The notes: generated by a model not told the origin, from the letters alone. DNA of 52,835 nucleotides from CAZIXN01 sp039180415 (GCA_039180415.1 JBCDDH010000017.1:1-52835); one strand, 5' to 3'. Counted from the first letter of the stretch, positions 42,595 to 51,356 are shown. Translations and numbers: made by a program.

Positions 42595-45036
42595 CTATCG
42601 GCCTTTTTTCTTCTTTTTCTTGGATTTACGGGCTTTTCCACCGTTTCGGTCCGACGGCTTGGGCTTGCCGCCGGCCCTGGTTTTCTTGCGGGGCCGGTCG
42701 CGGGGGGCTTCGGTCGAACCGCGTTTGCCGGAACTGCGGAGCTGGCTGGACTTTTGAGCGAGTTTCTTCTTGGGTTTGCGTTTGGTCTCTCTGGGCGTCT
42801 CGGGTTCGACGACGGCCAGGTCCATCTGCCGCCGCGCCAGGTCGACGGCCGCCACCCGCACCGTGAACCGGTCGCCGATGCTGATCGTCTTGCCGCTGCG
42901 TTCCGCGACGAGCGCGCCGGTATTCCGGTTGAAACGCCAGCGGTCCTGCGGCAGTTGCGGCAACTCGCGCACCGCGACGAATCCGTCGACCAGATACTTG
43001 TCGATCTGGATGAACACGCCGTTGCCCGTCACGCCCGAAACGGTGCCCGCGAAGTCGTCGCCGAGGTGCTCGGCGAGTAATTCCAACACGAGATAGTTCC
43101 GCAGCTCACGTTCGGCGTCGGCGCTGTTGCGCTCGGTCGTTGAGCAGTGTCGGCCGATCTCGGTCAGCTTGTCGAAGTCGGGGACGGCCGGGTCTTCTTC
43201 CAGCTTCCGCGTCACGGCCTTGCGGTTCTTGGGGTGCCGCGCGATCGCTTCAAGCGCCGCGTTGATGCCGCGGTGCACGATCAGGTCCGGATACCGGCGG
43301 ATCGGCGAGGTGAAGTGCGTGTAGTGCTCGCTCGCCAGCGCGAAGTGCCCGATGAGCTGCGGCGAGTACTCCGCCTTGGTCATCGTCCGCAGCACCGCGA
43401 TGTGCACCGCCTGCTGCTGCGGCTTGCCCCGAACCGCGTCGAGCAGTTGCTGCAGTTCTTTACGGTTCGGCCGGCTGGGGATGTTGAAGCCCGCCACGCG
43501 TGCGAACTGCTGAAGCTCGCCCACGTCGTGCGCGTCCGGCTCGGGGTGCGTCCGCCGGATCATCGGCACGTCGAGCTTGTCGAACAAGCGGGCCCCCGCC
43601 TCGTTCGCCTCGACCATGAACATCTCGATGATCGTGTGCGTGAAGGCGTCGTCCTCTGGCTCGGCGTCCACCACCCGGCCGGCGTCGTCAAACACCAGCT
43701 CCACCGCGGGCAAGCCCAGCACGATCATGCCCTCGTCCATGCGGCGCGCGCGGATCGTCTTGGCCAGTTCGTCCATCGCTTTGAGCTTCTGGATCAGCTC
43801 GCGGGGGTACTTCGTGGTGCCGCCGGAGTCTTCCCGGCAGTGCTTGATCGCCTCTTTCAGGTCGTCGTCGATCAGCGCTTGGGCTTCGAGATACGTCAGA
43901 CGCTTCGCGGACTTGATCACGCTCTTCGCGAAGCGTGACGAGAGCGGCTTGCCCTTGCGGTCGTAGCGGATGAAGCAGCTCTTGGCGTACCGCGTCACGT
44001 CCGGCTGCAGCGAGCACACGCCGTTGCTCAACACTTCGGGCAGCATCGGGATCACCCGCTTGGGCAGGTAGGTGGAGTTGCCCCGCGCGTACGCCTCGGC
44101 CTCGAGCGCCGAGCCGGGCTTCACGAACGCCGCGACGTCCGCGATGTGCACGCCCAGCTCCCAGGCGGCGCCGTCCTTCTCGTCGGCGGGCGTGAGCTTC
44201 TCGATGCTGATCGCGTCGTCAAAGTCTTTGGCGGTCGGCGGGTCGATCGTCGCGATGAACACGCCGGTGAGGTCTTCGCGGTCCTCGGGGATGTCGTCGG
44301 TGATGGTGTTCGCCGCGTCGCGGGCCTCGGCGAGCACCGCGTCGTCGAACCGCTCGGCCAGCCCGAAGGCGTGCATCACCGCCATCGTCTCGACGTCCGG
44401 CTCGCCCGCCTCGCCGAGCACCTCGACGATCACGCCCTCGGCCGCCTTGTTCGACCGCGCGTCGCCGTACGTGATGATCTCGACCACGACCTTGTCGCCC
44501 GGCCGAGCGTTCTTGCTGCCGATGTCGCGGACCACGATCGGCTCGACCATCATCCGCCCGTCGACCGCGACCTGAAAGAATCGGCCTTTTTTCTCCAGCG
44601 TCCCGGCGTATTTACGATCGGCTCGCTTGAGCACCTCGACGATCCGTGCAACCCAAGGGCTCTTGCCGCCGCCGCGTCGGCTTTCCTTGTGCACCTTGAT
44701 CCGCACGCGGTCCCCGGTGAGCGCGTCGCCGGTCGCGCCGGGCGGGACGAACAGGTCGCCGTGCTCCACCAACTGGTCGGGGATGAAGAAGCCGAAGCCG
44801 TTGGGGTGCTTGCGGAAGATCCCTTCCATGAATCCCGACGGCGGCGGCAGGCCGATCGTGTCGTCGGCCGCGCTTACGACCTGGTTGTTGTCTAGCAGTT
44901 GGTCGATCGCCGCCACGAATTCGTCGCGCTGGTCGTCGGGGATGGCCAGCGCTTCGGCCAGCGCGTCGGCGTCGGCGGGCTCGTACCGCCGGTCGGCGAT
45001 GTGGCTGAGAATGCGTTGGGTGTAGCGGGAGGGCAT
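42595..45036 (-). CDS. rnr: Ribonuclease R
   Basis: 3'-5' exoribonuclease that degrades structured RNA; 813 aa. N-terminal helix-turn-helix-like region, cold-shock/OB domain (GFMEGIFRKHPNGFGFFIPD), and RNB domain with the metal-binding Asp set in DPPTAKDFDDAIS (Asp265, 271, 273, 274). An S1 domain follows (FAGTVSGVTGNGVFIQIDKYLVDGF), then a Lys/Arg-rich tail ending KKSKKKKKKGR, typical of RNase R. Monocistronic, divergent from the YlbF-like gene across 147 bp. Confidence 0.95.
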   Translation of the reverse strand: MPSRYTQRILSHIADRRYEPADADALAEALAIPDDQRDEFVAAIDQLLDNNQVVSAADDTIGLPPPSGFMEGIFRKHPNGFGFFIPDQLVEHGDLFVPPGATGDALTGDRVRIKVHKESRRGGGKSPWVARIVEVLKRADRKYAGTLEKKGRFFQVAVDGRMMVEPIVVRDIGSKNARPGDKVVVEIITYGDARSNKAAEGVIVEVLGEAGEPDVETMAVMHAFGLAERFDDAVLAEARDAANTITDDIPEDREDLTGVFIATIDPPTAKDFDDAISIEKLTPADEKDGAAWELGVHIADVAAFVKPGSALEAEAYARGNSTYLPKRVIPMLPEVLSNGVCSLQPDVTRYAKSCFIRYDRKGKPLSSRFAKSVIKSAKRLTYLEAQALIDDDLKEAIKHCREDSGGTTKYPRELIQKLKAMDELAKTIRARRMDEGMIVLGLPAVELVFDDAGRVVDAEPEDDAFTHTIIEMFMVEANEAGARLFDKLDVPMIRRTHPEPDAHDVGELQQFARVAGFNIPSRPNRKELQQLLDAVRGKPQQQAVHIAVLRTMTKAEYSPQLIGHFALASEHYTHFTSPIRRYPDLIVHRGINAALEAIARHPKNRKAVTRKLEEDPAVPDFDKLTEIGRHCSTTERNSADAERELRNYLVLELLAEHLGDDFAGTVSGVTGNGVFIQIDKYLVDGFVAVRELPQLPQDRWRFNRNTGALVAERSGKTISIGDRFTVRVAAVDLARRQMDLAVVEPETPRETKRKPKKKLAQKSSQLRSSGKRGSTEAPRDRPRKKTRAGGKPKPSDRNGGKARKSKKKKKKGR

Positions 45037-45183
45037 GGCGGGCGGCCGGCGGCCGAGGGGTCGGGGTCCGAGGACCGGGGTTCAGGAAACACCCGGTACC
45101 CGAGCGCTGCCGCCGATCCTACGCGAACCGTATGGTGTACGTTGCTCGGCTCGATCTCTGACCCACGAACCCCGATCCCCGCC

Positions 45184-45633
45184 ATGCCCACCACCGACGA
45201 ACTCCACGACGCCGCCCAGAAGCTCGGCCAACTGCTCAAAGACCACGATACGGTCAAGAACCTGCACGCCGCGAACAAGGCCTTCGCCGACGACACCGCG
45301 ACGCAGCGGGCGCTGCTGGACTTCCAACGCGCCATCGCCGAGGTCTCCGCCAAAGAGCAGTCGGGCCAGCCGATCGAGGTCAGCGACAAGAAGAAGCTCC
45401 GCGACGCGCAGGAGGCGGTGATCCGCAACCCGATGCTCGGCCGGATGCAGACGGCGCAGATGGACTATTTCGATCTGCTCCGCAAGCTGGATACCGCGAT
45501 GCAAGAGGCCGCGGGCGTGGACGAGTCGACGTTGAACGGTCTGGCCGGCGCGATGGGCGCCCCGGGAAGCTCGGCCGGCGGCGCGGCACCGACCGGCGGC
45601 GCCGGGCTCGGCGGCGGTATCCACCTCGGCTGA
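45184..45633 (+). CDS. YlbF/YmcA-family protein
   Basis: 149 aa. Helical YlbF domain (about 1-115): LHDAAQKLGQLLKDHDTVKN, ATQRALLDFQRAIAEVSAKE, MLGRMQTAQMDYFDLLRKLD, followed by a Gly/Ala-rich tail (GAPGSSAGGAAPTGG). In Bacillus, YlbF and YmcA work with YaaT on RNase Y and on development. Here the divergent neighbour is RNase R, so a role in RNA turnover is an attractive but untested guess. Confidence 0.8.
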   Translation: MPTTDELHDAAQKLGQLLKDHDTVKNLHAANKAFADDTATQRALLDFQRAIAEVSAKEQSGQPIEVSDKKKLRDAQEAVIRNPMLGRMQTAQMDYFDLLRKLDTAMQEAAGVDESTLNGLAGAMGAPGSSAGGAAPTGGAGLGGGIHLG

Positions 45634-45659
45634 TTTTCCTCGGCTTCACCGAGCCGTGA

Positions 45660-46076
45660 CTAACCGAGCATCCCGGCCTGCGCCTGCGACATGATCAGTT
45701 GGGTCACGTTTTGATGGACGATGGCGATGTACCGATCCCCGTCGGTCTCGATTGGGAACATCTTCACCGCGAACCACCGGGCGGTGTCCGGGCTGAAGCA
45801 CGGGTACACGACCTGCTCGGCTCGGTCCGCGCCGGCGAGCAACTCACGCAGCCCGCGTTCGACCGATCTGGCTTCGCCTGCGCAATGCCCCTCGGCCGCG
45901 CCGCAGACGTTGAGGTAGTTCAGCCCCAGCGCCGAATCGTCGTCTTCCAGGTGGTTTTCCCGGCCAAACCGCCGCCAGGCTTGATTCACCAGCACGATCT
46001 GCCCGGTCCGATCGATCACGGCCACGTGGTCGGGCAGACGGTCAAAGCAGGCCTCGGCGAGGGTGGTCTCGGACAT
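45660..46076 (-). CDS. Stand-alone PAS-domain protein
   Basis: 138 aa from ATG 46076, preferred because GGGGGG-CGACAGG lies just upstream; ATGs at 46103 and 46178 would add up to 34 residues. A single PAS fold: LPDHVAVIDRTGQIVLVNQAW, NYLNVCGAAEGHC in the loop, VERGLRELLAG, and the ending RWFAVKMFPIETDGDRYIAIVHQNVT. No output domain, so it probably acts through a partner or is a cut-down sensor. Cys residues in NVCGAAEGHC might matter. Convergent with the YlbF-like gene. Confidence 0.78.
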   Translation of the reverse strand: MSETTLAEACFDRLPDHVAVIDRTGQIVLVNQAWRRFGRENHLEDDDSALGLNYLNVCGAAEGHCAGEARSVERGLRELLAGADRAEQVVYPCFSPDTARWFAVKMFPIETDGDRYIAIVHQNVTQLIMSQAQAGMLG

Positions 46077-46324
46077 CCTGTCGCCCCCCGATCGTTGAGA
46101 CATGAAGCCAGATCGATACATTTTCATTTTAGCAGCGAGCTGACGAACGTAACTAAGAATCTCCGGAGTTCGTTCCAACCGCGCGCGAATTCGCGGAACG
46201 AAATCCGATGCTCACCCAAGCCAGGCTCGGACGTCGGATCAGAAGACCGACGACGCGGTGCGTAACCCAGGGGATACTTGGAGATTTCGGGGCGGGGAAG
46301 AAGCGGCCGCGGGACATAGCGTGC

Positions 46325-47104
46325 TCAAGACGGTGGCCGGAAGTGATGTAGCACGATCCCTGCCGCGACGGCGACGTTGAGCGAATCAACGCCGGCGTTC
46401 ATCGGGATCGTCACGACGTCGTCGCAGAGCTCGAGTTCTTCGTCGCGTAGGCCAGCCCCTTCGGGGCCGAAGAGCAGGGCGGTCGGGCCGCGGCGTCGGG
46501 CTTCGTGCAGCGGGAACGCGTCGCCGCGCAGCGCGGTCCCCACGACGCGGAAGCCGAACGTCTCACGCACCCGCCGCAAGTCGCCCAGCAGGTCGTCGCT
46601 CCGGACGATCGGCAGCCGAAACACGGCCCCCATCGACAGCCGCACCGCCCGCCGGTACCACGGGTCCGCACACCGCGGCCCGAGCAGCAGGGCGTCGGCC
46701 CCGAGTCCGGCGGCGATCCGCACGATCAGCCCGAGGTTGTCCACGTTGGTGATCTCCGGCAGCACGACCAGCGTGGGCTGCGCGGCGATCCGTTCCAGCG
46801 GGGTGGGCGGGGGCACGTGCCCCGCGGCGATCACGCCCTGGTGTAAGGCGAAGCCCACCGCGGCTTCGAGCACGTCATCGGGTGCGACCAGCAGCGTGTC
46901 GGGGTCCGGCCAAAGCCCCCGCCACTTGGCCGCGCGTTTTTCCGCACATAGCAGCGAATGCCGACGCAGCCCACTCTGCACCAGCCGTTCGACGACGAAA
47001 TTCCCCTCGGCCAGGAACAACCCGTGCCACGAACGCACCTGGCGGTCGCGCAGGTTCAGATACAGCTCTAGCCGCGGGTCGTCGGCGGACGCGACGCGGT
47101 TCAA
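46325..47104 (-). CDS. TrmH/SpoU-family RNA 2'-O-methyltransferase
   Basis: 259 aa, SPOUT knot fold using S-adenosylmethionine. N-terminal substrate-binding region (FLAEGNFVVERLVQSG). Three SpoU motifs: motif 1 ITNVDNLGLIVRIAAGLG, motif 2 ALLFGPEGAGL, motif 3 VTIPMNAGVDSLNVAVAAGI. Target may be rRNA or tRNA; subtype not assigned. Its start overlaps the gatB stop by 4 bp (47101-47104), so the two translation-related genes are coupled. Confidence 0.9.
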   Translation of the reverse strand: MNRVASADDPRLELYLNLRDRQVRSWHGLFLAEGNFVVERLVQSGLRRHSLLCAEKRAAKWRGLWPDPDTLLVAPDDVLEAAVGFALHQGVIAAGHVPPPTPLERIAAQPTLVVLPEITNVDNLGLIVRIAAGLGADALLLGPRCADPWYRRAVRLSMGAVFRLPIVRSDDLLGDLRRVRETFGFRVVGTALRGDAFPLHEARRRGPTALLFGPEGAGLRDEELELCDDVVTIPMNAGVDSLNVAVAAGIVLHHFRPPS

Positions 47105-48675
47105 GCGCCCAACTTCTCGGCGAGTTTCTTGCTCACGGCTTTGGGGTTTGCCTGGCCCTTACTCAGCTTCATCACCGCGCCGACCAACGCGCCGATGGCC
47201 TTAGCGTTGCCGTTGCGGACGTCGTCCACGGCCTTGGCGAGCTTGGGGTCGTCGATCGCTTGGTCCACCCATGCGTCCAACGCGCCTTCGTCGGAGACCT
47301 GGAGCAGGCCGTGCTTCTCGGCGAGGGCTTCGGCGGGCTCGTCGGAGGCTTCGCAGTGCTGGAGCAGCGGGGCGGCGGCGGATGAGCCGATCTTGTCCTC
47401 GTCGAGCAGCGCGACGATGCCGGCGGCTTGCGCGGCGCTTACCCCGATGCGGTCGATGGTGGTGCCTTGCTCGTTGGCCCGCGCGGCAGCGACGTTGAGC
47501 AGGAACGCGGCGAGCTTGGGCGGCGGGATATCGGGGCCCGCTCCCTCACGGTCGCGGCTCGTCAGGCATGCTTCGAAGAAGCGCGTGGTCGCGGGCTCGG
47601 CGATCAGCGTCTCGGTATCGACCGGTTTGAGGCCGAGGTCGTCGACGAACCGCTTGCGTTTCGCGGCGGGTAGTTCGGGGAGGCTGACGCGGACGTTCTC
47701 GAGCCAGTCCTGATCGACGACGACTTCGACCAGGTCGGGATCGGGGAAGTAGCGGTAGTCGTGGGCGTCTTCCTTCTCGCGCTGCGGCGTGGTTTCGAGC
47801 TTGCCGTCGTCCCAGCCGCGGGTGGCTTTGGAGCCGGGCGACATGACCCGGCCGCCGGCGACCCAGGCCTCGACCTGGCGGTGGTGCTCGTGGGTGATCG
47901 CGCCGTGGACGGCGCGGAACGAGTTGAGGTTTTTCACTTCGACGATGGGCGTCTTGAAAGTCTCGCCCTTGGCGTTCGCGATCACGACGTTGATGTTGGG
48001 CTCGAAGCGCATGTGCCCGCGCTGCATGATGCCTTCGGTGACGCCGAGGTGCCGGCAGAGGTCGCGCAGCGCGGTGCAGAAACGCACGGCCTGCTCGGCG
48101 CTGCGGAAGTCCGGCGCGGTGACGATCTCGAGCAGCGGCGTTCCGGCCCGGTTGAGGTCGACCAGCGAGCCGTCGCTGAAGCCGCCGCCGGGCAGTTCGT
48201 GCAGCAGCTTGCCGGCGTCTTCCTCCAGGTGGGCGCGGACGATGTTGATCGTGGTGGTGCCCGGCTCGTGCGAATCGTCGGGTGTGTCGTCGGCGTCGGG
48301 GACTTCGAACGTGCCGTCGAAGCAGAGCGGCCGGTCGTACTGGCTGATCTGGTAGTTCTTCGGGAGGTCGGGGTAGTAGTACGACTTGCGGTCCCACTTG
48401 GCGCGGGGGGCGATCGCGCAGTTCAGGGCCAGGCCGACCTGGACGGACATCTCCACGGCGGCCCTGTTCATGACCGGCAGCGTGCCGGGCAGGCCGACGG
48501 CGACGGGGGACAGGAGCGTGTTGGGCTCGGCTTCGAAATGGTCGGGGTGGGCGACGTTGGGGGCGTCGGTCCACATCTTGGAGCGGGTCGCGAGTTCGAC
48601 GTGGATCTCGAGGCCGACGACCAAGGTGGTGGTCAGGCCGTGCGGCTCGCCGGGGTCGGGGTAGGCGTAGGTCAT
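47101..48675 (-). CDS. gatB: Asp-tRNA(Asn)/Glu-tRNA(Gln) amidotransferase subunit B
   Basis: 524 aa. Activates mischarged Glu-tRNA(Gln) or Asp-tRNA(Asn) for transamidation with GatA and GatC, which are not in the window. GLEIHVELATRSKMW at the N-terminus, KSYYYPDLPKNYQISQYDRPL (a family signature), the VDLNRAGTPLLEIVT stretch and DYRYFPDPDLVEVVV. The C-terminal YqeY-like tail domain ends GALVGAVMKLSKGQANPKAV. The N-terminus MTYAYPDPGEP is slightly longer than usual. First gene of the pair with the SpoU methyltransferase; divergent from the ArsR gene. Confidence 0.95.
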   Translation of the reverse strand: MTYAYPDPGEPHGLTTTLVVGLEIHVELATRSKMWTDAPNVAHPDHFEAEPNTLLSPVAVGLPGTLPVMNRAAVEMSVQVGLALNCAIAPRAKWDRKSYYYPDLPKNYQISQYDRPLCFDGTFEVPDADDTPDDSHEPGTTTINIVRAHLEEDAGKLLHELPGGGFSDGSLVDLNRAGTPLLEIVTAPDFRSAEQAVRFCTALRDLCRHLGVTEGIMQRGHMRFEPNINVVIANAKGETFKTPIVEVKNLNSFRAVHGAITHEHHRQVEAWVAGGRVMSPGSKATRGWDDGKLETTPQREKEDAHDYRYFPDPDLVEVVVDQDWLENVRVSLPELPAAKRKRFVDDLGLKPVDTETLIAEPATTRFFEACLTSRDREGAGPDIPPPKLAAFLLNVAAARANEQGTTIDRIGVSAAQAAGIVALLDEDKIGSSAAAPLLQHCEASDEPAEALAEKHGLLQVSDEGALDAWVDQAIDDPKLAKAVDDVRNGNAKAIGALVGAVMKLSKGQANPKAVSKKLAEKLGA

Positions 48676-48736
48676 GGGCGGTGGATGATCGCGGAAGCCG
48701 GCGGCGCGGGCAATTCACGATTTCTCCCTGGTGGGC

Positions 48737-48780
48737 TTGACAGCGGGTGTCGAGGGATTAATATTTAGCCAAATGGCTAA
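48737..48780 (+). promoter_or_regulatory. Promoter and start-codon operator of the ArsR-family gene
   Basis: TTGACA (48737-48742), a 16-nt spacer, TAATAT (48759-48764). Transcription would begin about 7 nt further, right at the ATG (48773), so the mRNA is probably leaderless; no Shine-Dalgarno is visible. TTAGCC-AAAT-GGCTAA (48765-48780) is a perfect inverted repeat spanning start site and start codon, well placed for autorepression. Confidence 0.6.
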
Positions 48781-49171
48781 TCGTCAGTCCCGAACCCGTC
48801 CGACCGCCGCCCGCCAGCGCGCCCGCCGCAGAGCCGAGACCCCGTCGGACGACGCGCGTCTGGACCGCACGTTCGCGGCGTTGTCCGACCCGACGCGTCG
48901 CGCGATCCTCGCTCAACTCGCGGAAGAAGACGCGTTGCCGGCGGGGCGGTTGGCCGAGGGTTTCGACATGGCTTGGCCCTCGGTGAGCAAGCACCTGCGC
49001 GTGCTCGAGGGCGCGGGCCTGCTGCGGCAAGAGAAAGACGGCCGGGTGCGTCGGTGTCACCTCGAGGCCGAGCCGTTGAAGGAGGCCGCGGTGTGGATCG
49101 CGTATTACCGCAAGTTCTGGGGCGATCGGCTCGACGCGTTGGCCGCGTTTTTCGAAGGCGAGGCCGGCTGA
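48773..49171 (+). CDS. ArsR-family winged-helix regulator
   Basis: 132 aa from ATG 48773. A basic N-terminal arm (RTRPTAARQRARRRAE), then the ArsR fold: LDRTFAALSDPTRRAILAQL, recognition helix region MAWPSVSKHLRVLEGAGLL, wing RQEKDGRVRRCHLEAEPL, and a C-terminal helix WIAYYRKFWGDRLDALAAF. This is the subgroup usually paired with AHSA1/SRPBCC genes, as here; no metal-binding Cys pair typical of ArsR/SmtB sensors is seen. Its stop overlaps the next start by one base (TGATG). First gene of a four-gene set. Confidence 0.88.
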   Translation: MANRQSRTRPTAARQRARRRAETPSDDARLDRTFAALSDPTRRAILAQLAEEDALPAGRLAEGFDMAWPSVSKHLRVLEGAGLLRQEKDGRVRRCHLEAEPLKEAAVWIAYYRKFWGDRLDALAAFFEGEAG

Positions 49172-49500
49172 TGCACAGCGACGCGAAACTCGTCGCCCGG
49201 ATCGATCGCCTGGCCGAGGCTTTTGGCGTCGAGCGACGGATGATGTTCGGCGGAGCCGCTTGGTTTTGCGGGGGCCACTTCGTGACGGGGGTTTGGCACG
49301 ACAAGCTCGTCTTGCGGCTAGGGCCGGACGCCGCAGAGAAGGCGATGGGCCGCGACCACGTCGTCCCGATGGATATCACCGGCCGGCCCATGCGGGGCTG
49401 GGTCATGGTCGAGCCCCTCGGGGTGAACACCGCGGCGAAGCTCCGACGCTGGATCGGCCACGCCAAATCTTTCAACGACACCCTCGACCCCAAGGCGTGA
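49171..49500 (+). CDS. TfoX N-terminal domain protein
   Basis: 109 aa. Single TfoX_N domain: RIDRLAEAFGVERRMMFGGAAWFCGG, then WHDKLVLRLGPDAAEKAMG and a C-terminal helix AKLRRWIGHAKSFNDTL. It lacks the C-terminal TfoX domain of the competence regulator, so it is not expected to control competence by itself; single-domain proteins of this kind are widespread and uncharacterised. Translationally coupled to the ArsR gene. Confidence 0.85.
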   Translation: MHSDAKLVARIDRLAEAFGVERRMMFGGAAWFCGGHFVTGVWHDKLVLRLGPDAAEKAMGRDHVVPMDITGRPMRGWVMVEPLGVNTAAKLRRWIGHAKSFNDTLDPKA

Positions 49501-49551
49501 CCGGCACGCCCTGGTTTTTTGCCTTTCATTCACTTCCGCACGGAGAGACCG

Positions 49552-50076
49552 ATGCCCGAGACCATGCCCCATGCCGTCGCCACCGACACGATCCGCCTGA
49601 ACAAACTGGTTCGAGCCTCTCGCGAGCGCGTCTTCGAGGCGTGGACCAATCCGGATCAACTCGCAGTCTGGTTCGCCCCGGACGCCGATACGACCTGCAA
49701 CGACGTGACGATCGAGCCGCGCGTCGGCGGCACGTTCCGGTTCTGCATGACGTCGTCCAACGGCAAGCACACGGGCGGTGGGAAGTTCACGGTGTTCGAT
49801 CCGCCCAACGTGCTGGCGTACACCTGGTCGTGGGAAGAGCAGCCGGACTTCGGGGCCGACTCGCTCGTGACGATCGAGCTGCACGAGGCCGAGAACCCCT
49901 ACGACGAAGGCCAGCCGGCCACGGAAGTAATTCTCACGCACGAACGGCTGAAGACCGCGGTCGAGCGCAGCGAGCACACCGGCGGCTGGTGGGGCGCCCT
50001 GCGAGGGCTGGGCTTCTACGTCCGCGGGGTCGATCCCAAGACGGCGATGTCCGGGGCGTCGTCGGTTGCGGGATAA
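49552..50076 (+). CDS. AHSA1/SRPBCC-family protein
   Basis: 174 aa from ATG 49552 (CGGAGAG upstream). START-like hydrophobic-pocket fold: RLNKLVRASRERVFEAWTNP, LAVWFAPDADTTCNDVTIEP, GGTFRFCMTS, FTVFDPPNVLAYTWSW, and the ending GGWWGALRGLGFYV. Such proteins bind small hydrophobic ligands and are commonly encoded with an ArsR-type repressor, as here. Ligand unknown. Confidence 0.87.
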   Translation: MPETMPHAVATDTIRLNKLVRASRERVFEAWTNPDQLAVWFAPDADTTCNDVTIEPRVGGTFRFCMTSSNGKHTGGGKFTVFDPPNVLAYTWSWEEQPDFGADSLVTIELHEAENPYDEGQPATEVILTHERLKTAVERSEHTGGWWGALRGLGFYVRGVDPKTAMSGASSVAG

Positions 50077-50169
50077 TGCGTACATACACCAAACAGATTT
50101 TTGGTATGGTTCACCGATCGTCGCACGTCGCGGCGCGTTTCGCTTCCCCTCTTCGTGTTGGAGACCCTG

Positions 50170-50580
50170 ATGGACGCCACCGTTTCCCCCGCCCTTGAAG
50201 TCGGCCGCCGCCTGTACGAGTTCTGCTCCCAAGGCCAGTACCGCCGGTGCATCGAAGAGTTGTACGCCGACGACGCGCGGCACATCGAGGCGTGCGCCAT
50301 GGGGCCCGACATGCCGCGCGAGAACGGCCCGAAACCCAAGCTGTTGGAGATGAACGACTGGTGGGAGGAGAACCACGAGGTTCACGGCGGCGAGCTGCAG
50401 GGCCCGTACCCGCACGGCGACGACCGCTTTGCCGTCCGCATGGCGATCGACGTCACGCCTAAGTGCGGCCCGATGGAGGGCAAGCGGCATGTGATGGAGG
50501 AAGTGTGCCTCTATACCGTCAAAGACGGGAAGATCACGCTCGCCGAGTTCTTCTACGACATGAGCAAGATGGGCGGCTGA
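50170..50580 (+). CDS. SnoaL-like/NTF2-fold protein
   Basis: 136 aa from ATG 50170 (GGAGACCCTG upstream). Cone-shaped alpha+beta NTF2-like fold: ALEVGRRLYEFCSQGQYRRC, IEELYADDARHIEA, MNDWWEENHEVHGGEL, FAVRMAIDVTPKCGPMEGKR, VCLYTVKDGKITLAEFFYD. Members are enzymes or ligand carriers; the active site is not assignable. Fourth gene of the ArsR set; 93 bp before it hold ACCAAA-6nt-TTTGGT (50088-50105), a small palindrome. Confidence 0.8.
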   Translation: MDATVSPALEVGRRLYEFCSQGQYRRCIEELYADDARHIEACAMGPDMPRENGPKPKLLEMNDWWEENHEVHGGELQGPYPHGDDRFAVRMAIDVTPKCGPMEGKRHVMEEVCLYTVKDGKITLAEFFYDMSKMGG

Positions 50581-50584
50581 GCGT

Positions 50585-51271
50585 TCAGCCCGCCGCCTTG
50601 ATCGCGTAGACCGATTCGATGACGCCCTGCGGGTCCCGCGGGGCGTCGTCTTGCGCGAGCACGCGGTCGATCAGTTGCACCGCGTCCAGACGCGGTTCGC
50701 CAAGCTGGAGCAGGATTTCCAGGGCGTCCTTCGCGAGCGTCCCCCCCCCGGAAGCGGTGAGCTCGCCCGGTTTCGCGTCGGCGGCTTTCGCCTTTTCTTG
50801 GGCAGGCGCGTCGTACGTGGCGGCGCTCACGAACGCGTCGACCTTGTCCTTGAGCGTGACGACGATGGTTTCGGCGAGCTTCTTGCCGACCTCGGGCATG
50901 GTCTGGATCAGCTTGAGGTCGCGGTCCGCGATGGCGGCGGCGAGCGTGCCGGGGTCGAGCACCATCGCCCGCAGCGCCCGGCGGTGGCCGATGCCCTTGA
51001 CGGTGACGAACAGCTCGAAGAAGCGCCGGTCGGCCCGGCTGGGGAAGCCCGCGAGCCGGGGGAAGATCGTCGCGCCCTGGGCGGTGGCTTCGAAGAAACA
51101 CAGCGTATGCAGCGTGACGGGCTCGCCCTCCCGCGGCGCGAGCCGCGTCGCGGCGTAGGCGGGCAGGATGACCTCGTAGATCAGCCCCCCCCCGGATGAC
51201 CCAGCCTCGACGTAGGCGGCGTTGGCGGTCGGGTCGGTTTCGACGAGGGTGCCGGTGATGCGGGCGATCAT
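50585..51271 (-). CDS. ruvA: Holliday junction branch-migration protein RuvA
   Basis: 228 aa, slightly longer than the usual about 200. Binds four-way junctions as a tetramer and recruits the RuvB motor. OB-fold domain (MIARITGTLVETDPTAN to LHTLCFFEA), helix-hairpin-helix pair (FVTVKGIGHRRALRAMVL and LIQTMPEVGKKLAETIVV), a flexible linker, and a C-terminal RuvB-binding three-helix domain (LAKDALEILLQLGEPRLDAV). Two runs of nine G in the coding strand (C9 at 50741-50749 and 51185-51193 on the plus strand), each read TCC GGG GGG GGG, lie in the OB domain and in the linker. No ruvC or ruvB adjacent. Confidence 0.92.
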   Translation of the reverse strand: MIARITGTLVETDPTANAAYVEAGSSGGGLIYEVILPAYAATRLAPREGEPVTLHTLCFFEATAQGATIFPRLAGFPSRADRRFFELFVTVKGIGHRRALRAMVLDPGTLAAAIADRDLKLIQTMPEVGKKLAETIVVTLKDKVDAFVSAATYDAPAQEKAKAADAKPGELTASGGGTLAKDALEILLQLGEPRLDAVQLIDRVLAQDDAPRDPQGVIESVYAIKAAG

Positions 51272-51340
51272 GGCGGCAATCTAGCCCGCGCCGGCGAGAA
51301 ACGCGGCCGGCGGGAACAAACCACGGCCGAGGGGGGTCAT

Positions 51341-51356
51341 GTAAGTGAACGCTTAC
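51341..51356. promoter_or_regulatory. TetR-type palindromic operator candidate
   Basis: GTAAGTGAACGCTTAC: 7-bp arms with one mismatched pair, of the kind bound by TetR-family repressors. Located 18 bp before the ATG at 51374 and 70 bp upstream of the divergent ruvA start. No TetR gene is in the window. Confidence 0.4.
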
